Source of the DNA: Paraburkholderia humisilvae
Lineage (GTDB): Bacteria > Pseudomonadota > Gammaproteobacteria > Burkholderiales > Burkholderiaceae
Direction: 5' to 3'
DNA: 64,000 bases
Assembly (NCBI RefSeq): GCF_902859855.1
Contig: NZ_CADIKH010000010.1
Coordinates: 124,001-188,000 of the forward strand
Part shown: positions 48,196 through 56,978 of the stretch, one piece after another
How the letters are laid out: every line of letters starts with the position of its first letter
Numbering within the stretch: position 1 is the stretch's first letter
The notes under the pieces: generated by a model
The model's database searches: none
Told to the model about the DNA's origin: nothing
What the model saw: only the letters and a program-made list of their open reading frames with translations
Program-made: the position numbers and the translations under genes

Positions 48196-49530
48196 TCACC
48201 GTGTCGTCTGATCTTTCTTGCGCAGCGCTTCGGGCAAACCGAACATCATGATCGCCGCGCACACGAGGCTCATACAGCCGATCACATACAGCGCCGGCGT
48301 CGTGCTACCCGTCACGTCGCGAATGCGGCCGACCATCACCGGGCTCACGATGCCACCGAGCTGCCCAAGCGTATTGATCAGCGCGAGACCGCCGGCGGCG
48401 CCCGCGCCGGACACGAGCTTCGGCGGCAATGCCCAGAACGCCGGAATCGACGCCACCACGCCCGCGCCCATCACCGCGAGCGCGATAACCAGAAATACCG
48501 TCTGCTTGTCGAAAATACCTGCGGCGAAGAAGCCGACGGTCGCCATCAACAGTAAGCCAGCGACGAACTTCCGGCGCTCGCCGGTCGCATCGGACAGGCG
48601 ACCCACCACCACCATGCACACCGCACCGCAAATATAGGGAATCGCGGTCAAAAGCCCGATGATCGTCGGGTTTTCCGTGCCCGCGCTGCGAATCAGCTGC
48701 GGTGCCCAGAAGTTGAGTCCATACGACGCGACCTGAATCAGAAAGTAAACCAACCCGAGCGTCAGGAAACCTGGCGTGCGGATCGCTTCACCGAATGACT
48801 GGCCGTGATGCTTCTGCTGCGTTTGCCCGTCGATCTGGCTCGACAGATAGTGCTTTTCCTGCGGCGTCAGCCAGCCGGCGTCCTCGACGCGGTCCTTCAG
48901 CACCTTCAGCACGAGCAGGCCAAGCACGATGCAGGGCAGGCCGCCGAGCAGGAACAGCCAATGCCAGCCGCGCATGCCGAGCACGCCATCCATGTTGCCG
49001 AGCACGAGGCCCGATAGCGGTGCGCCGATCAATCCGGAAAACGCGGACGCGAGAAACAGCAGCGACGTGATGCGGCCGCGGAAACTCGCCGGGAACCACA
49101 GCGTCAGGTAATACAGCACGCCGGGCGCAAAACCCGCTTCCATCGCACCAATCACAAACCGCAGGCCGTAGAACTGCCATTCGGTATGCACGAACACCAT
49201 CGCGGCGGTCGCTAAACCCCACGAGATCATGATGCGTGCAATCCAGCGCCGCGCACCGACCTTGAAGAGCAGCAGATTGCTTGGCACCTCGAAGATCACG
49301 TACCCAACCACGAACAGGCTCGCGCCCAGACCGTAAGCCGTGTTCGAAAAGCCAAGATCGCTTTGCAGCTGGAACTTCGCGAAACTGATGTTGATCCGGT
49401 CGAAGAACGCAAACAGATAACAGACCATGATCAGCGGCATCAGCCGCCATGCAACCTTGCGGATCAGCGCCGCCGCATCCTGGATGCTCGTTGCCGGTTT
49501 GTCTGCTGCGACTGCGCCTAGATCACTCAT
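48196..49530 (-). CDS. MFS transporter (ACS family, anion:cation symporter type)
   Basis: Inner-membrane transporter of 444 residues with 12 helices. FAFFDRINISFAKFQL in helix 1 and the GVLYYLTLWFPASFRGRI segment are the ACS-family signature seen in tartrate, hexuronate and phthalate transporters. Helix 11-12 ends with LYVIGCMSLVCAAIMMFGLPE. It is downstream of the HMG-CoA-lyase-like and CoA-transferase genes on the same strand, so it probably imports the organic acid those enzymes degrade. Its upstream gap holds a run of 12 G/C. Confidence 0.92.
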   Translation of the reverse strand: MSDLGAVAADKPATSIQDAAALIRKVAWRLMPLIMVCYLFAFFDRINISFAKFQLQSDLGFSNTAYGLGASLFVVGYVIFEVPSNLLLFKVGARRWIARIMISWGLATAAMVFVHTEWQFYGLRFVIGAMEAGFAPGVLYYLTLWFPASFRGRITSLLFLASAFSGLIGAPLSGLVLGNMDGVLGMRGWHWLFLLGGLPCIVLGLLVLKVLKDRVEDAGWLTPQEKHYLSSQIDGQTQQKHHGQSFGEAIRTPGFLTLGLVYFLIQVASYGLNFWAPQLIRSAGTENPTIIGLLTAIPYICGAVCMVVVGRLSDATGERRKFVAGLLLMATVGFFAAGIFDKQTVFLVIALAVMGAGVVASIPAFWALPPKLVSGAGAAGGLALINTLGQLGGIVSPVMVGRIRDVTGSTTPALYVIGCMSLVCAAIMMFGLPEALRKKDQTTR

Positions 49531-49606
49531 GTGTGTCTCCGTGCCGGATTCGGCGTGGTGCCTTCCGGTCGTGCGTGTTCTTCGTGAAGTTCTCGTTCAG
49601 ATCGTC

Positions 49607-49618
49607 GGGGGGGGGGGG
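49607..49618. repeat. 12-nt poly-G tract
   Basis: Twelve consecutive G on the plus strand (poly-C on the coding strand) lie between the lyase stop and the MFS start, 77-88 bases upstream of the MFS start codon. Such tracts are slippage-prone. Confidence 0.9.
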
Positions 49619-49650
49619 TGGAACGGGCGTAACGGGATTGACGATCAGGC

Positions 49651-50592
49651 TTACATGCAGACAATGCCGGCCGGCACCGGATGCAGATCCTTATTGCGGC
49701 CGGCTTTCGCCACTTGCCCAGACATCTCGTGGCCGAGCAATGCGGGCAACGTACGCGATAGCGTGATCAGCTTGTCGAGATCGATGCCGTGCGGAATACC
49801 GACTTCCTCGCACAGGTTGACGAGGTCTTCGGTACAGATGTTTCCTGACGCGCCCGGCGCGAACGGACAGCCGCCGAGGCCACCCAGCGACGCATCGAAA
49901 CGGCGCGCACCCACTTCATACGCGGCCATCACGTTGACGAGGCCAAGGCCGCGCGTGTTATGGAAATGCAGCGTCAGCGCGCCGGCGGGAATACGGCCCA
50001 GCACACGCTTAACGATGCGCGCGACCTGGCGCGGATTGGCCATGCCGGTCGTGTCCGCGAGCGTGATGCCCTGAAAGCCCAGCTCGAGGTACTTGTCGAC
50101 GATCGACATCACGAGGTCTTCGTCGATCTTGCCCTCGAACGGACAGCCGAACGTAGTCGCGACCGTACCGTTCAGCGTGACTGACGCACCGCGCGTCAGC
50201 TCGACAACCTCGCCGAACCCGGCTAGCGATTGATCGCGCGTCATCCGCATATTCGCGAGGTTGTGCGTCTGACTCGCGGACATCACCAGGTTCAGTTCGT
50301 CGGCGCGCGCCTCGAGCGCGCGCTCCGCGCCGCGCCGGTTCGGCACAAGCGCGACATAAATGACATCGGGATTGCGGCGGATCTGATGAAACACCGCTTC
50401 GCCGTCGCGCAACGCCGGAATCGCTTTCGGCGATACGAACGACCCCCCTTCAATACGCGAGAAGCCCGCGGTCGACAGCGCATCGATCAGCGCGACCTTG
50501 TCGGGCGTATCGACCCACGTCTTTTCAATTTGCAGGCCGTCACGCGGCGCGACTTCCTGCACGATCAGTTTGTCGTATTGAACGTCGCTCAT
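49651..50592 (-). CDS. hydroxymethylglutaryl-CoA lyase family enzyme
   Basis: TIM-barrel lyase of 313 residues that splits 3-hydroxy-3-methylglutaryl-CoA into acetyl-CoA and acetoacetate. Motifs: EVAPRDGLQ (catalytic Arg/Asp), TLHFHNTRGLG (metal-binding His) and GGLGGCPFAPGASGN, the signature loop with the active-site Cys. Related enzymes cleave citramalyl-CoA-type substrates, so the natural substrate could be another branched hydroxy-dicarboxyl-CoA. Its start overlaps the stop of the CoA-transferase gene (50589-50592), indicating one coupled operon. Confidence 0.93.
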   Translation of the reverse strand: MSDVQYDKLIVQEVAPRDGLQIEKTWVDTPDKVALIDALSTAGFSRIEGGSFVSPKAIPALRDGEAVFHQIRRNPDVIYVALVPNRRGAERALEARADELNLVMSASQTHNLANMRMTRDQSLAGFGEVVELTRGASVTLNGTVATTFGCPFEGKIDEDLVMSIVDKYLELGFQGITLADTTGMANPRQVARIVKRVLGRIPAGALTLHFHNTRGLGLVNVMAAYEVGARRFDASLGGLGGCPFAPGASGNICTEDLVNLCEEVGIPHGIDLDKLITLSRTLPALLGHEMSGQVAKAGRNKDLHPVPAGIVCM

Positions 50593-51782
50593 TGCACTGC
50601 TCCTTCGCGGCGAAGCCGCTCGATGTCGTCAGCTGCGAATCCCAGTTCCGCGAGCACGCCGTCCGTGTGCTCGCCAAGCGTCGGCCCGCTCCAACGCACT
50701 TCACCCGGCGTATCGGACAGTTTCGGCACGATGCCCGGCATCTTCACCGATGCGCCTCCGGGAAGTTGCGCCCGCAACAACATGTCGCGCGCCAGGTAGT
50801 GCGGGTCATTGACGATGTCGGCAACCGAGTAAATGCGGCCCGACGGCACTTCGGCGCGCTCGAGCGCGGCCAGCACGTCTTCGGTCGAATGGTGCGACGT
50901 CCATTCGGTAATCGCGGCGTCGAGCATCGCGCTTTGCGCGGCGCGGCCGTCGTTGCGGGCAAGCGCCGGTTCGTCGGCGAGGTCGGGGCGGCCGATCACC
51001 TGCATCAGCCGCTTGAAGATCGGATCGCTGTTGCCGGCGATCACGACATACGCATTGTCTTCCGTGCGGTAGGTATTCGACGGCGCAATCCCGGGCAGCG
51101 CGCCGCCACTGCGTTCACGCACGTGCCCGAGCAGGTCGTACTCCGGCACAAGGCTTTCCATCAGGTTAAACACGCTCTCGACCAGCGATACGTCGACCAC
51201 CTGGCCTTCGCCCTGACCGGTCTTCACGCGCAGCACCGACATCAGCGCGCCGATCACGCCATGCAGCGACGCGAGCGAATCGCCGAGGCTGACGCCCACG
51301 CGCGCCGGCGCGCCGTCCGGCTCACCGGTCGTGTAGCGGATGCCGCCCATCGACTCGCCAATCGCACCAAAGCCCGGCCGATCGCGATACGGCCCGGTCT
51401 GACCGTAGCCGGAAATGCGTACCATCGTGAGCTTCGGGTTGATCTTATGCAGCGTATCCCAGCCGAGACCCAGTTTCTCGAGCGCACCCGGGCGGAGATT
51501 TTCGACGAGGATGTCGGCGTCGGCGACAAGCCGCTTGACGATGCCGGCGCCGTCGGCCGACTTCAGATTGACACAGATGGATTTTTTGTTACGCGACTGG
51601 AGGTACCACCACAGCGACGTGCCCTCATGAAGCTTGCGCCATTTGCGAAGAGGGTCACCACCGTCGGGAGCTTCGATTTTGATGACTTCGGCGCCGAATT
51701 CCGCCAGAAGCCGCGCGGCGAACGGCGCGGCGATCAGGGTTCCGATTTCGACTACGCGGATACCCGTGAGAGGCCCACTCAT
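50589..51782 (-). CDS. CaiB/BaiF family (type III) CoA transferase
   Basis: Protein of 397 residues of the formyl-CoA-transferase family. The N-terminal LTGIRVVEIGTLIAAPFAARLLAEFGAEVIKIE is diagnostic. RNKKSICVNLKSADG and the catalytic Asp region (GEPDGAPARVG) follow. It should transfer CoA from a donor such as succinyl-CoA to a carboxylic acid. Because the next gene encodes an HMG-CoA-lyase-like enzyme, the product is probably its substrate, giving transfer plus cleavage in two coupled steps. Confidence 0.94.
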   Translation of the reverse strand: MSGPLTGIRVVEIGTLIAAPFAARLLAEFGAEVIKIEAPDGGDPLRKWRKLHEGTSLWWYLQSRNKKSICVNLKSADGAGIVKRLVADADILVENLRPGALEKLGLGWDTLHKINPKLTMVRISGYGQTGPYRDRPGFGAIGESMGGIRYTTGEPDGAPARVGVSLGDSLASLHGVIGALMSVLRVKTGQGEGQVVDVSLVESVFNLMESLVPEYDLLGHVRERSGGALPGIAPSNTYRTEDNAYVVIAGNSDPIFKRLMQVIGRPDLADEPALARNDGRAAQSAMLDAAITEWTSHHSTEDVLAALERAEVPSGRIYSVADIVNDPHYLARDMLLRAQLPGGASVKMPGIVPKLSDTPGEVRWSGPTLGEHTDGVLAELGFAADDIERLRREGAVQ

Positions 51783-51902
51783 GATGCTGTCTCCTGATAC
51801 TTGAAAGCCATTGATGAACAGCTTAAAAGTCCCGTGGATACAGCGTCCAGCCGCTATTCACCAATGACCTTTCGCGAAACGCGAAGGGTCATTGGTGCTC
51901 CA

Positions 51903-52820
51903 TCAAACCGCGCCCTCGACCGAGCGCAGATGGTCGAACAGCAGGCGGCCGACCGGCGAAAGCGCCCCTGCGTCACGTACCACGATGACCAGATTGCGTT
52001 CGGCCCATTCGTCTTCCAGCTTGACGGCGATCAGGCCGAGCGGCTTGCCCATGATCTGAAAAACGTTCGCCGGCAACACGCCTACGCCCATATCGGCCTG
52101 CACCATCCGGCACACCGCGTCGAAGCCCGGCACATGAATGCGCAAGCGCAGCGGCTTGCCCGCCTGGCGCGCCGCCATGTGCGTACGCGCGTTGATCGAG
52201 CTCGCCGAATGAAGACCGACATGGTCGCTATCCAGCGTTTCCGCAAACGTGACGCGCTCGCGGCCCGCGAGCGGATGGTCTTCGCGCATCACGACGACCA
52301 GCGAATCGTGCCGATAGTGCGTCGCTTGCAGGCCACGCGTATCGGCCTCTCCTGAACAGATGCCGAGGTCCGCGAGACTGTCCGCGACGGCTTCGACGAC
52401 ACCGCCGCTCGGCCGCTCTTCGAGGTCGATCTTGATCTGCTCGTTGACCGACAGAAAGGCGCGCAAGTCTTCTGGCAGGAATTCGACGATTGCCGACAGA
52501 TTCGCCATCATGCGCACGTAACCGCGCACGCCGCTCGCATGGCCGGCGAGCTCGATGCCGATATTCTCGACGTCGCGCATCACACGCCGCGCGTGATGCA
52601 GCAGCGTTTCGCCAGCCGGCGTGAGCGTCATGCCACGCGCGGTGCGCTGAAACAATGTGGCGCCAACGGCCTGTTCAAGTTCGAGCAGGCGTTTGCTGGC
52701 GGCCGAGATCGCGATGGCTTCGCGTTCGGCAGCACGCGTCAGCGTGCCTTCCTCGTAGACAGCAATGAATAACTGAAGCGTCGTGAGGTCGAGGCGTCTC
52801 AGCAGGTTCTTTAAGACCAT
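51903..52820 (-). CDS. LysR family transcriptional regulator
   Basis: Protein of 305 residues. The N-terminal HTH (TLQLFIAVYEEGTLTRAAER, ISAASKRLLELEQAVGATLF) is followed by an effector domain with VRGYVRMMANLSAIVEFLPEDL and GVGVLPANVF. ATG 52820 is used: an open frame upstream has non-LysR residues. It lies directly upstream of the CoA-transferase/lyase/MFS genes on the same strand and probably controls them, although LysR genes more often diverge from their targets. Confidence 0.92.
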   Translation of the reverse strand: MVLKNLLRRLDLTTLQLFIAVYEEGTLTRAAEREAIAISAASKRLLELEQAVGATLFQRTARGMTLTPAGETLLHHARRVMRDVENIGIELAGHASGVRGYVRMMANLSAIVEFLPEDLRAFLSVNEQIKIDLEERPSGGVVEAVADSLADLGICSGEADTRGLQATHYRHDSLVVVMREDHPLAGRERVTFAETLDSDHVGLHSASSINARTHMAARQAGKPLRLRIHVPGFDAVCRMVQADMGVGVLPANVFQIMGKPLGLIAVKLEDEWAERNLVIVVRDAGALSPVGRLLFDHLRSVEGAV

Positions 52821-53045
52821 AGGTCGGGGTGCGCAAGAAGCGGCAAGTAAGAAGTAGGAGCCGGTCCGTATTTTGCCGCGATGCGGCTTAAGGTGCTGGC
52901 AAGCGTACAAAACGTGTCGTCAATCACATTTTGCGCACCGCACAGTGCAGCCACCGCTACGGCGCTTCGGCCAACCGTCGTGCGGTTCGGCCTTCGTGCG
53001 CGGCCCTTGCAAACGCTTCAAGCATGCCTGCGTCCCCTTGTCGCG

Positions 53046-53201
53046 TCAGTCGAACGCGTACAGCGCAATCGGATCGCTTGCCGGGAAAGTGTCCATCAAG
53101 GCCTGATCGACCAGCCAGTCTTGACGCTCGCCCGCCTTCTGTTGCTGGGCCGCGAACGATGCTTCGTCGAATTCGAAATCGGGTTTGATATCCTGTTTCA
53201 T
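53046..53201 (-). CDS. 51-residue conserved-looking protein with TFPASDPIA motif
   Basis: Very short gene: ATG 53201 to TGA 53046-53048, preceded by TAGGAGCGCACC with perfect ribosome-binding spacing. The protein is acidic and soluble: MKQDIKPDFEFDEASF, then a helix with QDWLVDQALMDTFPASDPIA at the end. The DTFPASDPIA segment occurs in small proteobacterial proteins of unknown function (recalled from general knowledge, not searched). It lies between the LysR gene and the divergent GlxA-type gene. Confidence 0.65.
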   Translation of the reverse strand: MKQDIKPDFEFDEASFAAQQQKAGERQDWLVDQALMDTFPASDPIALYAFD

Positions 53202-53369
53202 GGTGCGCTCCTAAAAGAGGGAAGGGGTGGATGTCGCATGCAGTGATGTCGCTTACAGTATTGGCCGCACAACGCTTGCAGGACAATCCCGGCGCACCGC
53301 CCAACGCTGCCAGAGATACCGCGTCCTCTGCCAGTGCGCAGCAAACCGATCTTTCGAGGAGATGAATCG

Positions 53370-54335
53370 ATGCCGAGTGTCGCGATTGCGATCTTTCCGG
53401 GCGTACAGGCACTCGACGTCGCCGGGCCCGTCGACGTGTTTGCGGAAGCGAACGGGTTTATCGACACCGCAGACCACTACCAGGTCATGCTGGTCGCCGC
53501 GGATGCGGGCGCGATGCGCGCATCGAATGGCATGTCGCTCAACGCCGATGCCACCTTCGATGCAACGCAGCGCGGCTTCGATCTCGCTTTGGTCGCCGGC
53601 GGTCCCGCGTTACCCGAGCGGGTGCCCGATGAACGGCTGCTTGAATGGCTGCGAGGCGTGTCGGAGCGCTGCGGCCGCTTTGGCTCGATCTGCACCGGCG
53701 CATTCGCACTTGGCCACGCGGGCCTGCTCGACGAACGCAACGTGACCACGCACTGGCAGCATGCCGCGCAACTCGCGGCGCAGTTCCCGCGCGCGCACGT
53801 CGACTTCGACCGCATCTACCTGCGCGACGAACGTCTCGTGACGTCGGCGGGCGTGACAGCGGGGATTGATCTGTCGCTCGCCCTCGTCGCCGAAGACCAC
53901 GGGCCGCACGTCGCGCTTGCGGTAGCAAAGCGGCTCGTCGTGTTCTCGCAGCGCCAGGGAGGACAGTCGCAGTTCAGTCCGTATCTGACCGCGCCAGCCG
54001 ACGAAACTTCCCCGGTCGCGAAAGTGCAGGCGCATGTGATGGCGCACATCAGCGGAAACTTCACCGTGAAGCAGCTCGCTGACGTCGCCGGTATGAGCGC
54101 GCGCAACTTCGCGCGCGTGTTCGTTCAGGAGACCGACGTCACACCGCATGAGTTTATCGAGCGCGCGCGGATGGATGCCGCGCGCAAGCTGCTCGAAAGC
54201 ACCCGTCTTGCGCTGAAGACCATCGCCTACGATTGCGGGTTCGGCACCGCCGACCGGATGCGGATCGTCTTCACGAAACGCATCGGCGCAACGCCGAAGC
54301 AGTATCGCGAACGCTTCCAGAATGTGAGCGGGTAG
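53370..54335 (+). CDS. GlxA family transcriptional regulator (DJ-1/PfpI plus AraC HTH)
   Basis: Protein of 321 residues. The N-terminal DJ-1/PfpI-like domain (about 1-190) starts VAIAIFPGVQALDVAGPVDVF and has GSICTGAFALG, where the Cys matches the nucleophile-elbow Cys of DJ-1 relatives. AraC HTH helices from about 220 onward include FTVKQLADVAGMSARNFARVF and LKTIAYDCGFGTADRMRIVFTKRIG. Members sense small metabolites or amines. ATG 53370 follows GAGGAG. Confidence 0.93.
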   Translation: MPSVAIAIFPGVQALDVAGPVDVFAEANGFIDTADHYQVMLVAADAGAMRASNGMSLNADATFDATQRGFDLALVAGGPALPERVPDERLLEWLRGVSERCGRFGSICTGAFALGHAGLLDERNVTTHWQHAAQLAAQFPRAHVDFDRIYLRDERLVTSAGVTAGIDLSLALVAEDHGPHVALAVAKRLVVFSQRQGGQSQFSPYLTAPADETSPVAKVQAHVMAHISGNFTVKQLADVAGMSARNFARVFVQETDVTPHEFIERARMDAARKLLESTRLALKTIAYDCGFGTADRMRIVFTKRIGATPKQYRERFQNVSG

Positions 54336-54445
54336 GACGCACTGCGCGGGGTATCGCGATGGATGCGCCGCGCGGCGCTGCAATCCTCAATTTCGCGTGA
54401 GAAAATAATGCGGAATAACGGCCACCTTTCACGGGAATAACGATC

Positions 54446-55204
54446 ATGCCTGATTCCGACGCTTTTTCTACCGTTCGCGCGATCGTCACCGGACATACGC
54501 GCGGACTCGGCGAAGCGCTTGCCGAAGCGCTGCTCGCGCGCGGCATCGCGGTACTTGGGCTATCGCGCACGAAACACCAGACGCTGACATCACGCGACCG
54601 ATGTGTATTCGAGCAGGTCGAACTCGATCTCGCGAATCTCGAGCACATCACCCGATGGCTTGCCGGCAACGCTCTGCAGCGGTTTATCGGCGATGCGCAG
54701 CGCGTGCCGCTGTTCAATAACGCGGGCACCGTGCAACCGATCGGCCCATTCGATGCGCAGGAGCCAACGGCCGTCGCTCAATCGGTGGTCCTGAATGTCG
54801 CCGCGCCATTGATGCTATCGAGTGCCTTCGCTTCGGCAAGCGCCCATGCGGCAGACCGTCGTATCGTTCATATCTCGAGCGGCGCGGGACGCAATCCGTA
54901 CGCGGGGTGGGCCGTGTATTGCGCAACCAAGGCCGCTCTCGACCACCATGCGCGTGCGGTGGCCCTCGATTCGAATCGCGCGCTGCGCATTGGCAGCATC
55001 GCGCCAGGCACGCTCGATACGGACATGCAGGCCGAGCTTCGCGCAACCCGCCTCGATCGCTTCCCGATGCGCGAGCGGTTCGCGGAATACAAGCGCACCG
55101 GCGCGCTGACCCACCCGCACGACGCAGCGGCAAAGATGCTCGACTACGTATTAAGCGACGCGTTCGGCGCCGCGCCGATCGCGGATCTTAGAGAGTTGCC
55201 GTAA
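54446..55204 (+). CDS. short-chain dehydrogenase/reductase
   Basis: Protein of 252 residues with a Rossmann fold. TGHTRGLGEALA at about residues 15-26 is the NAD(P)-binding glycine motif, FNNAGT follows strand 4, and the catalytic residues are Ser of HISSGAG plus Tyr and Lys in YCATKAALDHHARAVALD. The TGHTRGLG motif is close to sepiapterin-reductase-like and YueD-type SDRs. The substrate is unknown. It follows the GlxA-type regulator by 110 bases and may be its target. Confidence 0.9.
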   Translation: MPDSDAFSTVRAIVTGHTRGLGEALAEALLARGIAVLGLSRTKHQTLTSRDRCVFEQVELDLANLEHITRWLAGNALQRFIGDAQRVPLFNNAGTVQPIGPFDAQEPTAVAQSVVLNVAAPLMLSSAFASASAHAADRRIVHISSGAGRNPYAGWAVYCATKAALDHHARAVALDSNRALRIGSIAPGTLDTDMQAELRATRLDRFPMRERFAEYKRTGALTHPHDAAAKMLDYVLSDAFGAAPIADLRELP

Positions 55205-55524
55205 CGCCCCACCCTCACCCCTATCCGACACCCACCATCCGCCACACGCGCTATCCGTCGGTCAGACGCCGGATAGCGCGCATCGACAATCCGGCACTGA
55301 TTGATTTTCGAAGCGAAATCTGATTGTTTCGATTTTTTTCATGCCGCGTACATTTATTTTAATAAGCCGGTTTGTTTTTTTTTGCAATTTCCCGTTGTAG
55401 CGTCTTATTGCCTGATCGGACGAAAGCATTGCTGATGATTCGGCGCCCCGCAACTGCGTCCCGCTACCCCCGCGTTCGCAGCGGCGACGGCAATGAGCGC
55501 GTCACAACGAAAGGGGACCGGCAC
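55205..55524. other. gap with hairpin and AT-rich promoter region
   Basis: GCGCTATCCG (55248-55257) and CGGATAGCGC (55270-55279) form a 10-bp perfect inverted repeat with a 12-base loop, a possible terminator for the SDR gene though no T-run follows. 55310-55400 is strongly AT-rich, including a run of ten T around 55374-55383, and probably carries the acyltransferase promoter. Confidence 0.5.
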
Positions 55525-56706
55525 ATGGTGCACATGGACGTGCGGGAAAAGCGGTATGAAGTACTGGATGGACTGCGAGGTGTCGCCGCGATCGGCGTGA
55601 TGCTGATGCACTACTCGGAAAACACCGGTCGCATGTTATTCGTGAACGCGGATATCGCAGTCGATCTGTTTTTCGTGCTCAGCGGCTTTGTGCTGATGCA
55701 CTCGTACAGAAGCAAGCTGCTACTGGGCCTGAGCGCCCGCGAGTACGTCAGGAAACGCATTATCCGGTTGTACCCGATGTTCGCCATTTCGATGGCGATC
55801 GGCATCCCCGCGCTCATCGCCGCCGCAATGATCGGGCTCGCCGATTATCCGCTGCGCTCGATCATCGTCGCGTCGCTGGACAATCTGCTATTCCTGCCCT
55901 ATCTCGGCGATCACGGCGTCGCCAACATGGTAAGCGGCGCTGCGCACTTGCCGGTTGAAAAGTATACGGTCGGGGAAATCTTTCCGGCCAATCCGTCCGC
56001 CTGGTCGCTGTTCTTCGAAATGTGCGCGAGCGTCGCGCTGCTGGTGCTGATCCGCCTGCAACGGCGCGATCTGATCAAACTGATCATTGCCAGCGCGATC
56101 CTGCTGTTCGGCACCGGCGTGTTGTTAGGCTTCGAGCACAAGAACGCAATACCGGTATTTTTTGGCGCCGGCTGGGGAACCCGTAATTTTTTCGCAGGAT
56201 TTATTCGCGTGTCCTACGGATTTTCCATGGGCGTGCTGATCTATTCGCTGCATGAAAACCAAACACCGCTGAAATTCGGCAGAGCGCTGTCCGCGGTCAT
56301 TCGCAACGATCTTGCGCTATACCTGCTGTTCGCCGTCGCCATTGCCTGTCCGTTTGGCATGAAAGGCCTGTATCCGATGGCGGTGATTTTTTTCGTTGCG
56401 CCGCTGATGGTCTATTGCGGCGCGAATATCGCGCCGACCGGACGTGTCGGCGCACGGGTCGCGCATTTTCTGGGCTGGATGTCCTACCCGATCTACTGCC
56501 TGCACTTTCCGATCGGCCGGCTGATCTTTATGTATTTCCCCGGCAGCGAGCATCGCCCGGCACAGGCGATCGCGCTATCGGTCGCGCTAACGATCGTGAT
56601 TTCGGTGATCGTCACGAAGCTGCTCGAGGAACCGGTGCGCACGTATCTGACGAAGAAGTTTGCGTCAAGAGCACGCGTGGGCTTGAAGGCGGAGTCCGTT
56701 GTTTAA
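55525..56706 (+). CDS. acyltransferase 3 family (OafA/YrhL-like) membrane protein
   Basis: Integral membrane O-acyltransferase of 393 residues with about 10-11 helices. The diagnostic N-terminus is YEVLDGLRGVAAIGVMLMHY, including the conserved R and H, followed by DLFFVLSGFVLMHSY. RKRIIRLYPMFAISM is the conserved RxxR/YP segment. The enzyme would acylate an envelope polysaccharide or lipid headgroup. It has no fused SGNH domain. ATG 55525 after GGGGA is used; ATG 55534 is possible. No glycosyltransferase cluster is near. Confidence 0.9.
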   Translation: MVHMDVREKRYEVLDGLRGVAAIGVMLMHYSENTGRMLFVNADIAVDLFFVLSGFVLMHSYRSKLLLGLSAREYVRKRIIRLYPMFAISMAIGIPALIAAAMIGLADYPLRSIIVASLDNLLFLPYLGDHGVANMVSGAAHLPVEKYTVGEIFPANPSAWSLFFEMCASVALLVLIRLQRRDLIKLIIASAILLFGTGVLLGFEHKNAIPVFFGAGWGTRNFFAGFIRVSYGFSMGVLIYSLHENQTPLKFGRALSAVIRNDLALYLLFAVAIACPFGMKGLYPMAVIFFVAPLMVYCGANIAPTGRVGARVAHFLGWMSYPIYCLHFPIGRLIFMYFPGSEHRPAQAIALSVALTIVISVIVTKLLEEPVRTYLTKKFASRARVGLKAESVV

Positions 56707-56890
56707 CCGGCATGACACTCCGGAACGCCCGGCAACACTCAATGCATTCTGGTTTGGGCCCGAAGTTGTGCTCCAGCTTGCAGCCGCGCATTGCCCCCGA
56801 AAACCCTCACCTTTGCACCCCGCGTCGACCATCAGCGGGCGCACGATTCCACTGAATGTCACTGGGAAAGCGGCACTTGCGCGCGATCGC

Positions 56891-56921
56891 AAAACAAAAA
56901 GCGAGTGCCGCGGCACTCGCT
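56891..56921 (-). terminator. terminator of the arabinose transport operon
   Basis: AGCGAGTGCCG (56900-56910) and CGGCACTCGCT (56911-56921) form an 11-bp perfect palindrome. Read on the minus strand it is followed by TTTTGTTTT (56891-56899), placed about 60 bases after the araH stop. Confidence 0.8.
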
Positions 56922-56978
56922 CCCGAAAACACTCACCTCAGTGTGCCGCGCACCGCGGCAGCACGTAGGCTGAATGCG

